A DNA stretch of 64,000 bases from Anaerolineae bacterium. GTDB taxonomy: Bacteria > Chloroflexota > Anaerolineae > Promineifilales > Promineifilaceae. The notes beneath the pieces are model-generated. The model was not told where the DNA came from. It was given only the letters and a program-made list of their open reading frames with translations, and did not search any database. The position numbers and the translations under genes were made by a program. The stretch covers positions 1-64,000 of the forward strand of contig JAUIAP010000033.1 in the NCBI GenBank assembly GCA_030425205.1, read 5' to 3'. Positions 26,899-34,462 of this stretch are shown one piece after another (within the stretch, counting starts at the first letter, position 1; each line of letters starts with the position of its first letter).

Positions 26899-28242
26899 TT
26901 AACCCGTGTGATAGCTGTCCCACACTCGCTTGGCAACAACACGTGAACGCGCTGCAATGGCCTGTTCATCAATGCCCGCAATCATTTTATCGTGCATGAC
27001 AACCTTGCCATTGATAATGGTCGTATTGACATCGGCATCGATCAGCCCGAATAAAAAATGCCCCCAGAAATTATCACCTGTGAAGGGGGTGGGGGGGAAA
27101 TAGTCAACGAGAATCAGGTCGGCGAGATAGTCAACTGCAATTCGGCCGATTTTCTGTCCCGTCAATCGCTGATAGATCGCGGGGTTATTCTTCATCGCCA
27201 TCTGTTCATATTCGACCCAACCTAAATTGTTGTCGCTGGCGGTGTGTTTGTGCATCAGATAGCCCGTCATTATTTCACGGCGTAGATCGGCCGACATCCC
27301 GTCCGTGCCAAGTCCCACCGTGACGCCACTGTTCAGCAGGGCAAAAATGTCTGCTCGGCCGACGGCATTGTTCATGTTGGACTGTGCCTGATGTACGACA
27401 ATCGTGTCGCTGTCTGTCAACAGCTTGCGCCCGTTGTCATCCAAGAAAATCCCGTGCGCGGCGATGCTCTTTTTCCCCAACACGCCAAAGTGCGCGAGCC
27501 GCTCAACGACAGACCGACCATACTTTTCTTGGGTCAGTGTCTCATCGACGTAATCCTCAAGCATGTGAATGTGGCAGCCGCGATCCAAATAGTTTGCAAT
27601 CGCAACCGCCTTTTCAAGCGTTTCGTCATCGACAGTAAACGAGGCGTGTAGCCCCATCATTCCGTCGAAGAGATGGTCGGGGTTTTGCGCTTTTGCCTTG
27701 CTGCACTTGCGGATGTAGCGTTCGTTCTCGGCCAAACCTGCATCTCGAATCGCCTTGCCATCACGGTCAGACGTTTCATAGCAGAGCAAGCCGCGCACGC
27801 CGATTTCACTCAACGCCTGCTCGATCTGATCAAGACTGCCCGCGCACGCATTGGGGCTGGCATGATGGTCGATCATGCTCGTTACACCATGGCGAACGGC
27901 CGAAATCGCGGGAAGCAAGGCGCTGTAATAGACCGCCTCATCATCAAGCACCTTGTCCAATGCCCACCAGAGGTGAATCAGAATTTCGTGGAAGTTGTGC
28001 GGCGTGGCGTTGAGCGACATGCCACGTGCATACATGCCGTAAAAGTGCATGTGGGTGTTGGTGAAACCCGGCATGAGCAGGCGACCAGCCCCGTCGATCT
28101 GTTCAGAGTTGGGGTATTGATGTTGTAAATCGGCCGATTTACCCACCGCCGCAATTCGGGTTCCCTGAATTACAGCCGCCTGATCGTGCAAGACGGTGTT
28201 GTTTTCGTCATTTGTGAAAATTGTAACGTTATGAATGAGCAT
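26899..28242 (-). CDS. ssnA: SsnA-type aminohydrolase (amidohydrolase superfamily)
   Basis: This 447-residue cytosolic metal hydrolase has the amidohydrolase signature. MPGFTNTHMHFYG gives the metal-binding HxH. H-x-H in LDRGCHIHMLED, AAHGIFLDD and the late Asp in VGLGTDGMSADLR supply the other ligands. The dienoic N- and C-terminal beta-sandwich (IHNVTIF, IINGKVV) is present. The closest pattern I know is SsnA, which in E. coli and clostridia sits with xdhD, ygfK and ygfM in a purine/selenium-dependent hydroxylase locus. Here xdhD is immediately upstream on the same strand, which supports the name. The substrate is probably an aminated purine or guanine-like ring, but that is unproven. There is no clear Shine-Dalgarno. 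Related names include TrzN/AtzA and MtaD. Confidence 0.75.
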   Translation of the reverse strand: MLIHNVTIFTNDENNTVLHDQAAVIQGTRIAAVGKSADLQHQYPNSEQIDGAGRLLMPGFTNTHMHFYGMYARGMSLNATPHNFHEILIHLWWALDKVLDDEAVYYSALLPAISAVRHGVTSMIDHHASPNACAGSLDQIEQALSEIGVRGLLCYETSDRDGKAIRDAGLAENERYIRKCSKAKAQNPDHLFDGMMGLHASFTVDDETLEKAVAIANYLDRGCHIHMLEDYVDETLTQEKYGRSVVERLAHFGVLGKKSIAAHGIFLDDNGRKLLTDSDTIVVHQAQSNMNNAVGRADIFALLNSGVTVGLGTDGMSADLRREIMTGYLMHKHTASDNNLGWVEYEQMAMKNNPAIYQRLTGQKIGRIAVDYLADLILVDYFPPTPFTGDNFWGHFLFGLIDADVNTTIINGKVVMHDKMIAGIDEQAIAARSRVVAKRVWDSYHTG

Positions 28243-28274
28243 TGCTTGAAATAAAGATTCGTTAGTGTCTTTAG

Positions 28275-28370
28275 GTTTTCGCCACCTTAGTGCGTGGTGC
28301 GTAGTGCGTGGTACGTTTCTAGTTCACGTACCACGTTTTCTATTGTGGCAATACTTCGTGACACGAACAA
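28275..28370. repeat. Intergenic GTGCGTGGT repeat, copy 1
   Basis: The 163-bp gap between ssnA and xdhD contains TTTTCGCCACCTTAG, then repeated GTGCGTGGT/GTGCGTAGT, an inverted partner ACGTACCACG, and CTTCGTGACACGAAC. Closely similar strings, some in inverted order, recur at 33085-33170. This is a dispersed non-coding repeat. Confidence 0.6.
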
Positions 28371-28405
28371 GATTCCATTTACCAAACGATGGAATAGCTT
28401 TTCCC

Positions 28406-30979
28406 TTACTTGCGTTTTAACCCACCACGCGGAATCCGCATCGGCAACTCATGCCGCCGCACGCCATCAAACTGATAGAGCGCATTTGCGACCGCGCCCG
28501 CCGTCGGGACAAGCCCAATCTCGCCAACCCCCTTCGCCCCATACGGGCCATGCGGGTCTGGCACTTCCACACCGATGATCTCCATTTCAGGCATCTCTTT
28601 AGCACGCAGGATACCCATTTGGCGCAGCATGGTCGATTTCGGCCGACCCTCTACCATCTCCATCCCCTCACTAATCGCATAGCCAAGCCCCATGTGGATC
28701 GACCCTTCAAGCTGCCCTTCAAACAGGGTCGGGTTGAAAATTTTGCCCGCATCGTGGGCGGCGATGATCTTCTTAACCGTACCGTTTTCCTCGTCCAAAA
28801 TGACCAGTTGGGTCGCGTAGCTGTAGGAGTAGTGGGTGTAGACTTTCTCGACCATTGCGCCTGGTTTCGTTGTCCAATCGACGATATAGCGACCCTCATA
28901 GCTGCGTCCGACAAGTTCGCTCAAATCGTGGGTTGCGAGGTCGGCTTTTAGACCCTTGCACGCATCGATCAGCGCATTGCCAACCAGCGATGTGGCGCGT
29001 GATGCGGTTGTCATGCCCGCTTCTTGCTCGGCGTTGGTGTCGATGACCACCTCGATCAGATCGGGCGAAAGCCCTGTTTCATTGCAGACGACTTGTAACG
29101 CGATGGTGTTTACACCTTGACCCATCTCGGTCCAGCCGTGATCGATGAGGACTTTTTCGGCCGAAACCACCGTTACCTTCGCACTCGACGCATCGGGCAT
29201 CCCATTCCCAATCCCCGTATTCTTTATCCCACACGCAATCCCTGCATATTTCGCGCTTTGGAACGCATCTTTGACGGCCAACAGGGTCGCCTTCGCCCCA
29301 GCACCCCCTTCGATTACCTGTCCCGTCGCCGTCATATGCCCATTTTCGAGCGCATTATCAAAACGGAATTGCCAGCGATCAAAACCACCCTGCTCACATA
29401 GATCGTCGATCAAACTCTCTAACCCAAACGCCGCCTGATTGACACCAAACCCGCGCATCGCTCCACACGGCAAATTATTCGTATAAACGGCTGTTGCCAC
29501 CACATCGGTCACAGGGAAGTTGTAGGCTCCCGTTGCGTGACCGGCCGAACGCTCCAGCACCTTCATCCCAACCGACGCATGTGCGCCCGTATCGCCGACA
29601 AACTCGACCTTGCAATAGGTCAGCATCCCATTTTCATCGCAGCCAATGTCGTACTCCATCCAGATCGGATGCCGCTTTGGATGGAAGGCAATCGACTCAT
29701 GACGGGTCAGGCGTACCTTGACAGGCATCTGCATCAGATACGCCGCCAATGCCGCGTGTCCCTGCACCGACAGGTCTTCTTTCCCTCCAAAACCGCCGCC
29801 GTTTGGAACCATAATCACGCGCACTTTTTCCAGCGGCAGCCCCAACAGTTTGGCAATCTGGGCACGGTCTTCATAAACACCTTGCCCTTGCGAAAGAACC
29901 TCGACGCCATCTCCCGCTGGATAGGCAATTGCCGCCTCTGGCTCCATAAAACCATGCTCGATCATCTGTGTCTGAAAAACGCCGTGTGTGGTGAAGGCGG
30001 AGTGCGCTTTTGTCTGTTGCCAGTTGCCACGATTTGTGATGCTTTGCGACAACATATTGGTGTCCCCATGCACGGATGGGCTGTCTGGCTTTAGTGCGTC
30101 GTGCATATCCGTAATGGGCGCAAGCACCTCGTAATCGACCACAATTTCCGCGACCGCTGCGCGTGCAATCTCATCACTTTCGGCTACGACCAACGCCAGC
30201 GCACTACCGACAAATTTCGTTGTCTCACCCACCGCAATCATCTGCGGCCAATCCTGCTTTATCAGGCCAATCGTGCGGTCGCCGGGAAAATCCTCTGCGC
30301 GCAAAATGCGCAACACGCCGGGCATTGCCTCGGCCAGCTCCGTATTGATGCCCAGCACCCGCGCCCGTGGATGGTCGCTGAACTTAATTGCGCCGTATTT
30401 CATGCCGTCGATGCGAATATCATCGACGTATTTGTGCTGGCCTAAGACCAACTTTGCGGCATCGTATTTGGGTTGGCGCGTCCCGATCTGTCCATTGCCT
30501 TTTGGCAGCGCGATCTCTTCTTCAAGTCGAATGGCGTCGGCGGCCATCTGCACCGAATCGACAATTTTCTTGTAGCCCGTACAGCGGCATAAGTTGGGCT
30601 GCAACGCCTTTTCGATCTCGGCTCGGCTCGGCTCGGGATTCTTTCCAATCAGTGCATTCGACTGCATCACGATGCCCGGAATGCAAAATCCGCACTGCAC
30701 CCCGCCACACGCGACAAATGAGTTGGCAAAGACCGCTTGGCGATATTCTCCCAGCCCCTCCGTCGTTGTCACTGCTTGACCGGCAACCTTGCCCATTTTC
30801 GTCACGCAAGACAGCACCCCTTTATCACCCATCTGCACCACGCAACAACCGCACGCCGCCTGTGGCGCACAGCCATTTTTAGGCGAAATGATGCCTTGCT
30901 GCTCACGCAAATAGGTCATTAAATCTAAATCTGGATCGCCATCATATTCGGTTTCTTTGCCATTAAGTAGAAATTTCAT
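28406..30979 (-). CDS. xdhD: XdhD-type molybdenum hydroxylase (selenium-dependent xanthine dehydrogenase family)
   Basis: This 857-residue enzyme has two [2Fe-2S] domains at the N-terminus: plant-type cysteines in NGCAPQAACGCC plus a downstream Cys, then CGGVQCGFCIPG and LCRCTGY. These are fused directly to the large molybdopterin-binding domain with no FAD domain between. Molybdenum-hydroxylase motifs include GQGVYEDRAQ, PNGGGFGGKED, GAMRGFGVNQ, GWTEMGQG and the catalytic Glu in GAKGVGEIGLVPTA. This layout matches XdhD of the selenium-dependent molybdenum hydroxylases, thought to hydroxylate purines. The selenium there is a cofactor atom, so no UGA codon is expected. The ATG at 30979 has AAGGA 9 nt before it and gives the normal MKFLLNG start. 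A 12-residue upstream extension to 31015 is less likely. No FAD subunit (ygfM) or ygfK is nearby. Confidence 0.8.
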   Translation of the reverse strand: MKFLLNGKETEYDGDPDLDLMTYLREQQGIISPKNGCAPQAACGCCVVQMGDKGVLSCVTKMGKVAGQAVTTTEGLGEYRQAVFANSFVACGGVQCGFCIPGIVMQSNALIGKNPEPSRAEIEKALQPNLCRCTGYKKIVDSVQMAADAIRLEEEIALPKGNGQIGTRQPKYDAAKLVLGQHKYVDDIRIDGMKYGAIKFSDHPRARVLGINTELAEAMPGVLRILRAEDFPGDRTIGLIKQDWPQMIAVGETTKFVGSALALVVAESDEIARAAVAEIVVDYEVLAPITDMHDALKPDSPSVHGDTNMLSQSITNRGNWQQTKAHSAFTTHGVFQTQMIEHGFMEPEAAIAYPAGDGVEVLSQGQGVYEDRAQIAKLLGLPLEKVRVIMVPNGGGFGGKEDLSVQGHAALAAYLMQMPVKVRLTRHESIAFHPKRHPIWMEYDIGCDENGMLTYCKVEFVGDTGAHASVGMKVLERSAGHATGAYNFPVTDVVATAVYTNNLPCGAMRGFGVNQAAFGLESLIDDLCEQGGFDRWQFRFDNALENGHMTATGQVIEGGAGAKATLLAVKDAFQSAKYAGIACGIKNTGIGNGMPDASSAKVTVVSAEKVLIDHGWTEMGQGVNTIALQVVCNETGLSPDLIEVVIDTNAEQEAGMTTASRATSLVGNALIDACKGLKADLATHDLSELVGRSYEGRYIVDWTTKPGAMVEKVYTHYSYSYATQLVILDEENGTVKKIIAAHDAGKIFNPTLFEGQLEGSIHMGLGYAISEGMEMVEGRPKSTMLRQMGILRAKEMPEMEIIGVEVPDPHGPYGAKGVGEIGLVPTAGAVANALYQFDGVRRHELPMRIPRGGLKRK

Positions 30980-31066
30980 CGTATTTGTCCTTGTGAGTAA
31001 TGGTGCGCCCAACATCTTGTGACGGATGACATCTTATCGCGTAAAAAATGATTGTCCTACAACTAC

Positions 31067-31096
31067 TTTATCACATGCCGTTCTGTCACACTGCAA
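31067..31096 (-). promoter_or_regulatory. Probable xdhD promoter
   Basis: On the - strand, TTGCAG (31096-31091) lies 18 bp from GATAAA (31072-31067), which is preceded by TG one base away, an extended -10. This predicts a start near 31060 and a leader of about 80 nt before the ATG at 30979. Confidence 0.45.
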
Positions 31097-31118
31097 TATC
31101 AATAAAATTGCCGCCCCC

Positions 31119-31148
31119 TTGACAAGTGACTAGACCGAACGGTACAAT
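31119..31148 (+). promoter_or_regulatory. Sigma70-type promoter of the TetR regulator
   Basis: TTGACA at 31119-31124 and TACAAT at 31143-31148 are 18 bp apart. The first TetR operator occupies the spacer. Transcription should start near 31155, with AAGGA at about 31170 before the ATG at 31182. Confidence 0.65.
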
Positions 31149-31164
31149 TAAACCAATCGGTCTA
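31131..31164. promoter_or_regulatory. Two LmrA/YxaF-type TetR operators
   Basis: TAGACC-GAAC-GGTACA (31131-31146) and TAAACC-AATC-GGTCTA (31149-31164) are near-palindromes that fit TAGACC-N4-GGTCTA, the box known for LmrA/YxaF regulators of Bacillus. One overlaps the promoter spacer and one the start region, which implies autorepression of the adjacent TetR gene. Confidence 0.65.
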
Positions 31165-31181
31165 TAATCAAGGAATCCCGT

Positions 31182-31775
31182 ATGGCGTATGCAAAGTCGG
31201 AAGAGACTCGTCAAAAGTTGGTCAAAACAACATCCAAGCTAATTCGCACGCAGGGTTATACTGCGACTGGCATTAGTCAGATTATCGCTGAGAGCGGCGT
31301 GCCGAAAGGATCACTCTATCACCACTTCCCAGCGGGGAAGAGCGAATTGGCCGCCGCGGCGGTGCGTCATTCAAACGACTATATTCGCAATCGCCTGCGT
31401 GAGCTGGTGTCGGTCACCGACCATCCCGCGCAAACGATCGAAGCGTTTTGTAACTACTACATCGATGCGCTGCAAAAGACGGACTTCCATCATGGTTGTC
31501 CCATTGCGACGATTACGCTGGAGGTCGCCGCGTCAGAAGACAGCATTCAGACCGAATGCGCGGCCGGTTTTGAGCTGATTATCGCGTTGTTTCACAGACA
31601 ATTGATGGAGCACGGGATGGCTGCTGATTCGGCCGAATCGCAAAGCATATTAATTACAGCCGCCATTGAGGGCGCGCTGATCGTCTGTCGCGCCATGCGC
31701 AGCACAAAATCACTTGAGGTTGTGCGGGACAGATTAAGTGCACAAGTGCGCAGGAGCCTTGACGCAAGTCCATGA
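31182..31775 (+). CDS. TetR-family repressor, LmrA/YxaF subgroup
   Basis: This 197-residue regulator has a typical TetR helix-turn-helix at residues about 8-60 (TRQKLVKTTSKLIRTQGY, then GISQIIAESGVPKGSLYHHF). Its ligand domain contains HHGCPIATITLEVA, characteristic of the LmrA/YxaF C-terminal family. AAGGA precedes the ATG by 8 nt. Two matching operators sit in its own promoter, so it should repress itself. It is divergent from xdhD, about 200 bp away, and may also control that operon. In Bacillus this subgroup responds to flavonoids or drugs; the ligand here is unknown. Confidence 0.85.
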   Translation: MAYAKSEETRQKLVKTTSKLIRTQGYTATGISQIIAESGVPKGSLYHHFPAGKSELAAAAVRHSNDYIRNRLRELVSVTDHPAQTIEAFCNYYIDALQKTDFHHGCPIATITLEVAASEDSIQTECAAGFELIIALFHRQLMEHGMAADSAESQSILITAAIEGALIVCRAMRSTKSLEVVRDRLSAQVRRSLDASP

Positions 31776-31801
31776 CCAACGGTTAGGGCTAAAAGAGATA
31801 T

Positions 31802-32461
31802 ATGACAATAAGTAAGCCAGTTTGTAAACCTTTAGAAGTTGGGTTTGAGATTCCACTGAAAGATGGTGAACGTGCGCAAGTTCGGCCGATTTCTCCCGCC
31901 GACGAAGCGATCCTGCTCTCAGCGTTTGAAGAGCTATCATTGGAAACACGCGCCCATCGCTGGCTCACGCCGCTATCGGCCCTGCCAGAGCGCATGGTCT
32001 ACAAGTTAACCCATGTTGACCAGCACAATCACGTCGCGTGGGGCGTTGCCATTCCCAACGGATCGGGACAACGCGGCATTGGCGTAGGGCGGTTTGTGCG
32101 CTTGGAGGATGCGCCCCAAAAGGCAGAATTCGCGCTGACCGTTGTCGATGCGTATCAGGGGAAGCGGATCGGCACATTTTTGCTCGCCTTGCTCTATCGG
32201 TTGGCCCAGCATGAGGGGATCGCCACCTTGCGTGGGATTATCGCGCCGGACCACAGAAGCATGATTCTTTGGATGAAGGCTTTGGGCGCAAATGTCTATC
32301 ATACGCCAGATGGACTTGTGCAGGCAGATTTGTCGGTTGAGACTCAACCCCAATTGCCCAACACGCGCTCGGCACAGCGTTTCGGCCGAATTTTCGATCT
32401 CATTCAGGCTGGCGATAACGTCCATCCGCTACAATCACATGTGGCGGGATTGGCTCAATAG
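31802..32461 (+). CDS. GNAT-family N-acetyltransferase
   Basis: This 219-residue protein opens with KDGERAQVRPISPADEAIL, typical of GNAT domains. It carries the acetyl-CoA binding motif VVDAYQGKRIGTFLL at about residues 118-132 (Q/R-x-x-G-x-G/A type), followed by ATLRGIIAPDHRSMILWMKALGA. It is about 25 nt downstream of the TetR gene and may be co-transcribed. The C-terminal 40 residues are polar and look disordered. The acceptor substrate is unknown. Its last bases overlap the convergent YdeI-like gene by 7 nt. Confidence 0.75.
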   Translation: MTISKPVCKPLEVGFEIPLKDGERAQVRPISPADEAILLSAFEELSLETRAHRWLTPLSALPERMVYKLTHVDQHNHVAWGVAIPNGSGQRGIGVGRFVRLEDAPQKAEFALTVVDAYQGKRIGTFLLALLYRLAQHEGIATLRGIIAPDHRSMILWMKALGANVYHTPDGLVQADLSVETQPQLPNTRSAQRFGRIFDLIQAGDNVHPLQSHVAGLAQ

Positions 32462-33033
32462 CGCGTCTCGCCATTCTCAAGCATCGTCAGAAACTTAGCA
32501 AATCGTCTCTGTCGCGTTTCAGCCTTGCGTGCGGTAGTCAGCTGCAACGCGATCACGTATAAATTGCGCTTGTTCAATGTGGCATAGACCGCCTGTGCGC
32601 TCGGATTCTGCTCAACTGCGGCGAGAAAATCTGCGGGCATCGTCATCTCACTCGCGGGCGCATAGGCGGCGTCCCAGCGTCCATCCGCTTGTGCAGCGCG
32701 CACATGCACCATTCCAGCCTCTTCCATCCGACCTTCCGCAAGCAACTTCTCGACGTGTTGACGATTGCGTAATGACCAATTGCTGCGCTTACGTCTGGGT
32801 GTAAAACGTTGCAGGTAGGCTTGATCGTCAAGCGATTTCTTGATTCCATCAATCCAGCCCCAGCAGAGGGCTTCGATCACGGCTTCCCCCCAAAGAATCG
32901 TTTGTATTCCTGAACTTTTCTTGTAAATCTTGAGCCACAACTCCGTTTCAGTGGCGTGATTTTCTCGCAGCCATTCCCAAAACTTTGCCGGCGTTTCAAA
33001 TGCCTGTATACGACTTTCATCAGGTTCGCGCAT
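32455..33033 (-). CDS. YdeI/OmpD-associated family protein
   Basis: This 192-residue protein matches the YdeI/OmdA pattern: FWEWLRENHATETELWLKIYKK, EALCWGWIDGIKKSLDD, a basic FTPRRKRSNWSLRNRQHVEKL segment, then the conserved C-terminal helices (FLAAVEQNPSAQAVYATLNK, TTARKAETRQRRFAKFLTML). The family is linked to resistance to host peptides and bacteriocins in a few bacteria, but its biochemistry is not settled. AAGGA lies 11 nt before the start. The gene is convergent with the GNAT gene. Confidence 0.8.
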   Translation of the reverse strand: MREPDESRIQAFETPAKFWEWLRENHATETELWLKIYKKSSGIQTILWGEAVIEALCWGWIDGIKKSLDDQAYLQRFTPRRKRSNWSLRNRQHVEKLLAEGRMEEAGMVHVRAAQADGRWDAAYAPASEMTMPADFLAAVEQNPSAQAVYATLNKRNLYVIALQLTTARKAETRQRRFAKFLTMLENGETRY

Positions 33034-33084
33034 CGCTTGCCATTCCTTTTATTTATGGGTGCGTGTTTCGGGATTATGAAATCC

Positions 33085-33192
33085 GTTCGTGTCACGAAGT
33101 TTTCGTCACCTTAGGGCGCGGTGCGTGGTGCATGATGCATACATTCCAGCTCACGCACACGCACCACGTTCCTGCGCAGGAATGACGGATTC
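33085..33192. repeat. Intergenic GTGCGTGGT repeat, copy 2, joined to a REP-like hairpin
   Basis: GTTCGTGTCACGAAG followed by TTTTCGTCACCTTAGGG and GCGTGGTGCATG repeats parts of 28275-28370, with the GTTCGTGTCACGAAG block inverted there. It runs directly into TTCCTGCGCAGGAA (33169-33182) and TGACGG, another copy of the REP-like hairpin. It lies between the YdeI-like gene and mtnA. Confidence 0.55.
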
Positions 33193-33199
33193 AACGCCA

Positions 33200-34309
33200 C
33201 TAGTTTTTGCGTTGTTCGGGATAGAGACCCAGAATCCCCTCTTCATTTGCCGCACAGACGCCGCGCTCTGTAATCAGCCCCGTCACCAAGCGGGCTGGCG
33301 TGACATCAAAGCCAAAGTTTTTGGCGGGGCTGTCCGCTGGTGTCAGCAAGACGGTGGTAATTTCGCCATCCTTTAGCCCCTGAATGCGCTTGACTTCATC
33401 CCCGCCGCGCTCCTCGATCGGCATTTCGCGCACGCCGTCGCGCATCTCCCAATCGAACGTTGAGGAGGGGAGCGCGACGTAAAATGGCACACCGTTGTCG
33501 TTAGCGGCGAGCGCTTTGAGGTAGGTGCCGATCTTATTGCCGACGTCCCCCGTGCGCGTCGTGCGGTCTGTGCCGACGATGCAGAGATCTACTTCGCCGT
33601 GCTGCATCAGATGTCCGCCGACGTTGTCCGCGATGACGGTATGTGGCACGCCATGCTGGCCGAGTTCCCACGCCGTCAGCCGTGCGCCTTGATTGCGCGG
33701 GCGCGTCTCATCGACCCAAACATGGACGGGAATGCCCGCGTCGTGCGCGGCATAGATGGGCGCCGTAGCCGAGCCGTAATCGACAAATGCCAGCCAGCCC
33801 GCATTGCAGTGGGTCAAAATGTTGACGGGCGCACCATTTTTCTGTTCGCTGATCGCCTGAATCGTGGCAAGCCCATTTTCACCGACGCGACGGCAAAATT
33901 CCGCGTCTTCATCGGTGATGCGCTGCGCCATTTCGCGTGCCGTGGCGATCTTTTCTGCGCGTGTGTCGACCTGTGCGATGGCGTCGATTTGACGGTGGCA
34001 AGCATAGGCGAGATTGACGGCAGTTGGACGGGTGGCCTTGAGAATTTCGGCCGATTCCAACAAGTACCTCGCAAAATCATCTTCAGGCGCATGTAAGGCA
34101 GCCAAATACATCCCAAACCCCGCCGTCGCCCCAATCAAGCCTGCGCCGCGCACGTGCATCTCTTTAATCGCTGCCGCAACTTCCTGCACCGTGCATAAGT
34201 CCTCCACAACAAATTGATGTGGCAACCAGCGTTGATCGATAATCTGGACGGTGCTCGCGTCGTTTTCTTTTAACCAAATTGTTCGATAATGTTTTCCGTT
34301 GACGTTCAT
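33200..34309 (-). CDS. mtnA: S-methyl-5-thioribose-1-phosphate isomerase
   Basis: This 369-residue enzyme has the MtnA/eIF2B-like signatures: MHVRGAGLIGATAGFGM, the catalytic Cys168 in NILTHCNAG, DETRPRNQGARLTAWEL, and Asp248 in IVGTDRTTRTGDVGNKIGT. MtnA converts methylthioribose-1-phosphate to methylthioribulose-1-phosphate in methionine salvage; some relatives act on other 5-deoxypentose phosphates. Length and motifs are complete. No other methionine-salvage gene is adjacent. The start codon has no Shine-Dalgarno but a TACACT -10-like box lies 6 nt upstream, so the mRNA may be leaderless. Confidence 0.87.
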   Translation of the reverse strand: MNVNGKHYRTIWLKENDASTVQIIDQRWLPHQFVVEDLCTVQEVAAAIKEMHVRGAGLIGATAGFGMYLAALHAPEDDFARYLLESAEILKATRPTAVNLAYACHRQIDAIAQVDTRAEKIATAREMAQRITDEDAEFCRRVGENGLATIQAISEQKNGAPVNILTHCNAGWLAFVDYGSATAPIYAAHDAGIPVHVWVDETRPRNQGARLTAWELGQHGVPHTVIADNVGGHLMQHGEVDLCIVGTDRTTRTGDVGNKIGTYLKALAANDNGVPFYVALPSSTFDWEMRDGVREMPIEERGGDEVKRIQGLKDGEITTVLLTPADSPAKNFGFDVTPARLVTGLITERGVCAANEEGILGLYPEQRKN

Positions 34310-34315
34310 AAATTT

Positions 34316-34321
34316 AGTGTA
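34316..34321 (-). promoter_or_regulatory. Candidate -10 box for a leaderless mtnA mRNA
   Basis: On the - strand TACACT lies 6 nt before the mtnA ATG. A poor -35 (TGGCAA) lies 17 bp further upstream. The spacing would place transcription start at or next to the start codon. Confidence 0.3.
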
Positions 34322-34462
34322 TCCGCATCATGGATAGCTTGCCAGCTTGCGCCGCACGATTTGCGAAAGTTGATCAAGAAGTGGCGATTAGTGACGTAAA
34401 TGCTTATTTCGTTCAGTAAAACGGGGTGGTAGAATCGCCGCAAAATGTGGCGGGGCGATGGG

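Noticed and set aside
28406..30979. Possible selenoprotein because the family is called selenium-dependent
   Set aside because: The selenium in this family is a labile cofactor, and the frame has no internal TGA.
30900..31181. TetR operators directly blocking the xdhD promoter
   Set aside because: The sites lie about 70 bp upstream of the predicted xdhD start, so direct blocking is not supported. Control of xdhD is left as a possibility only.
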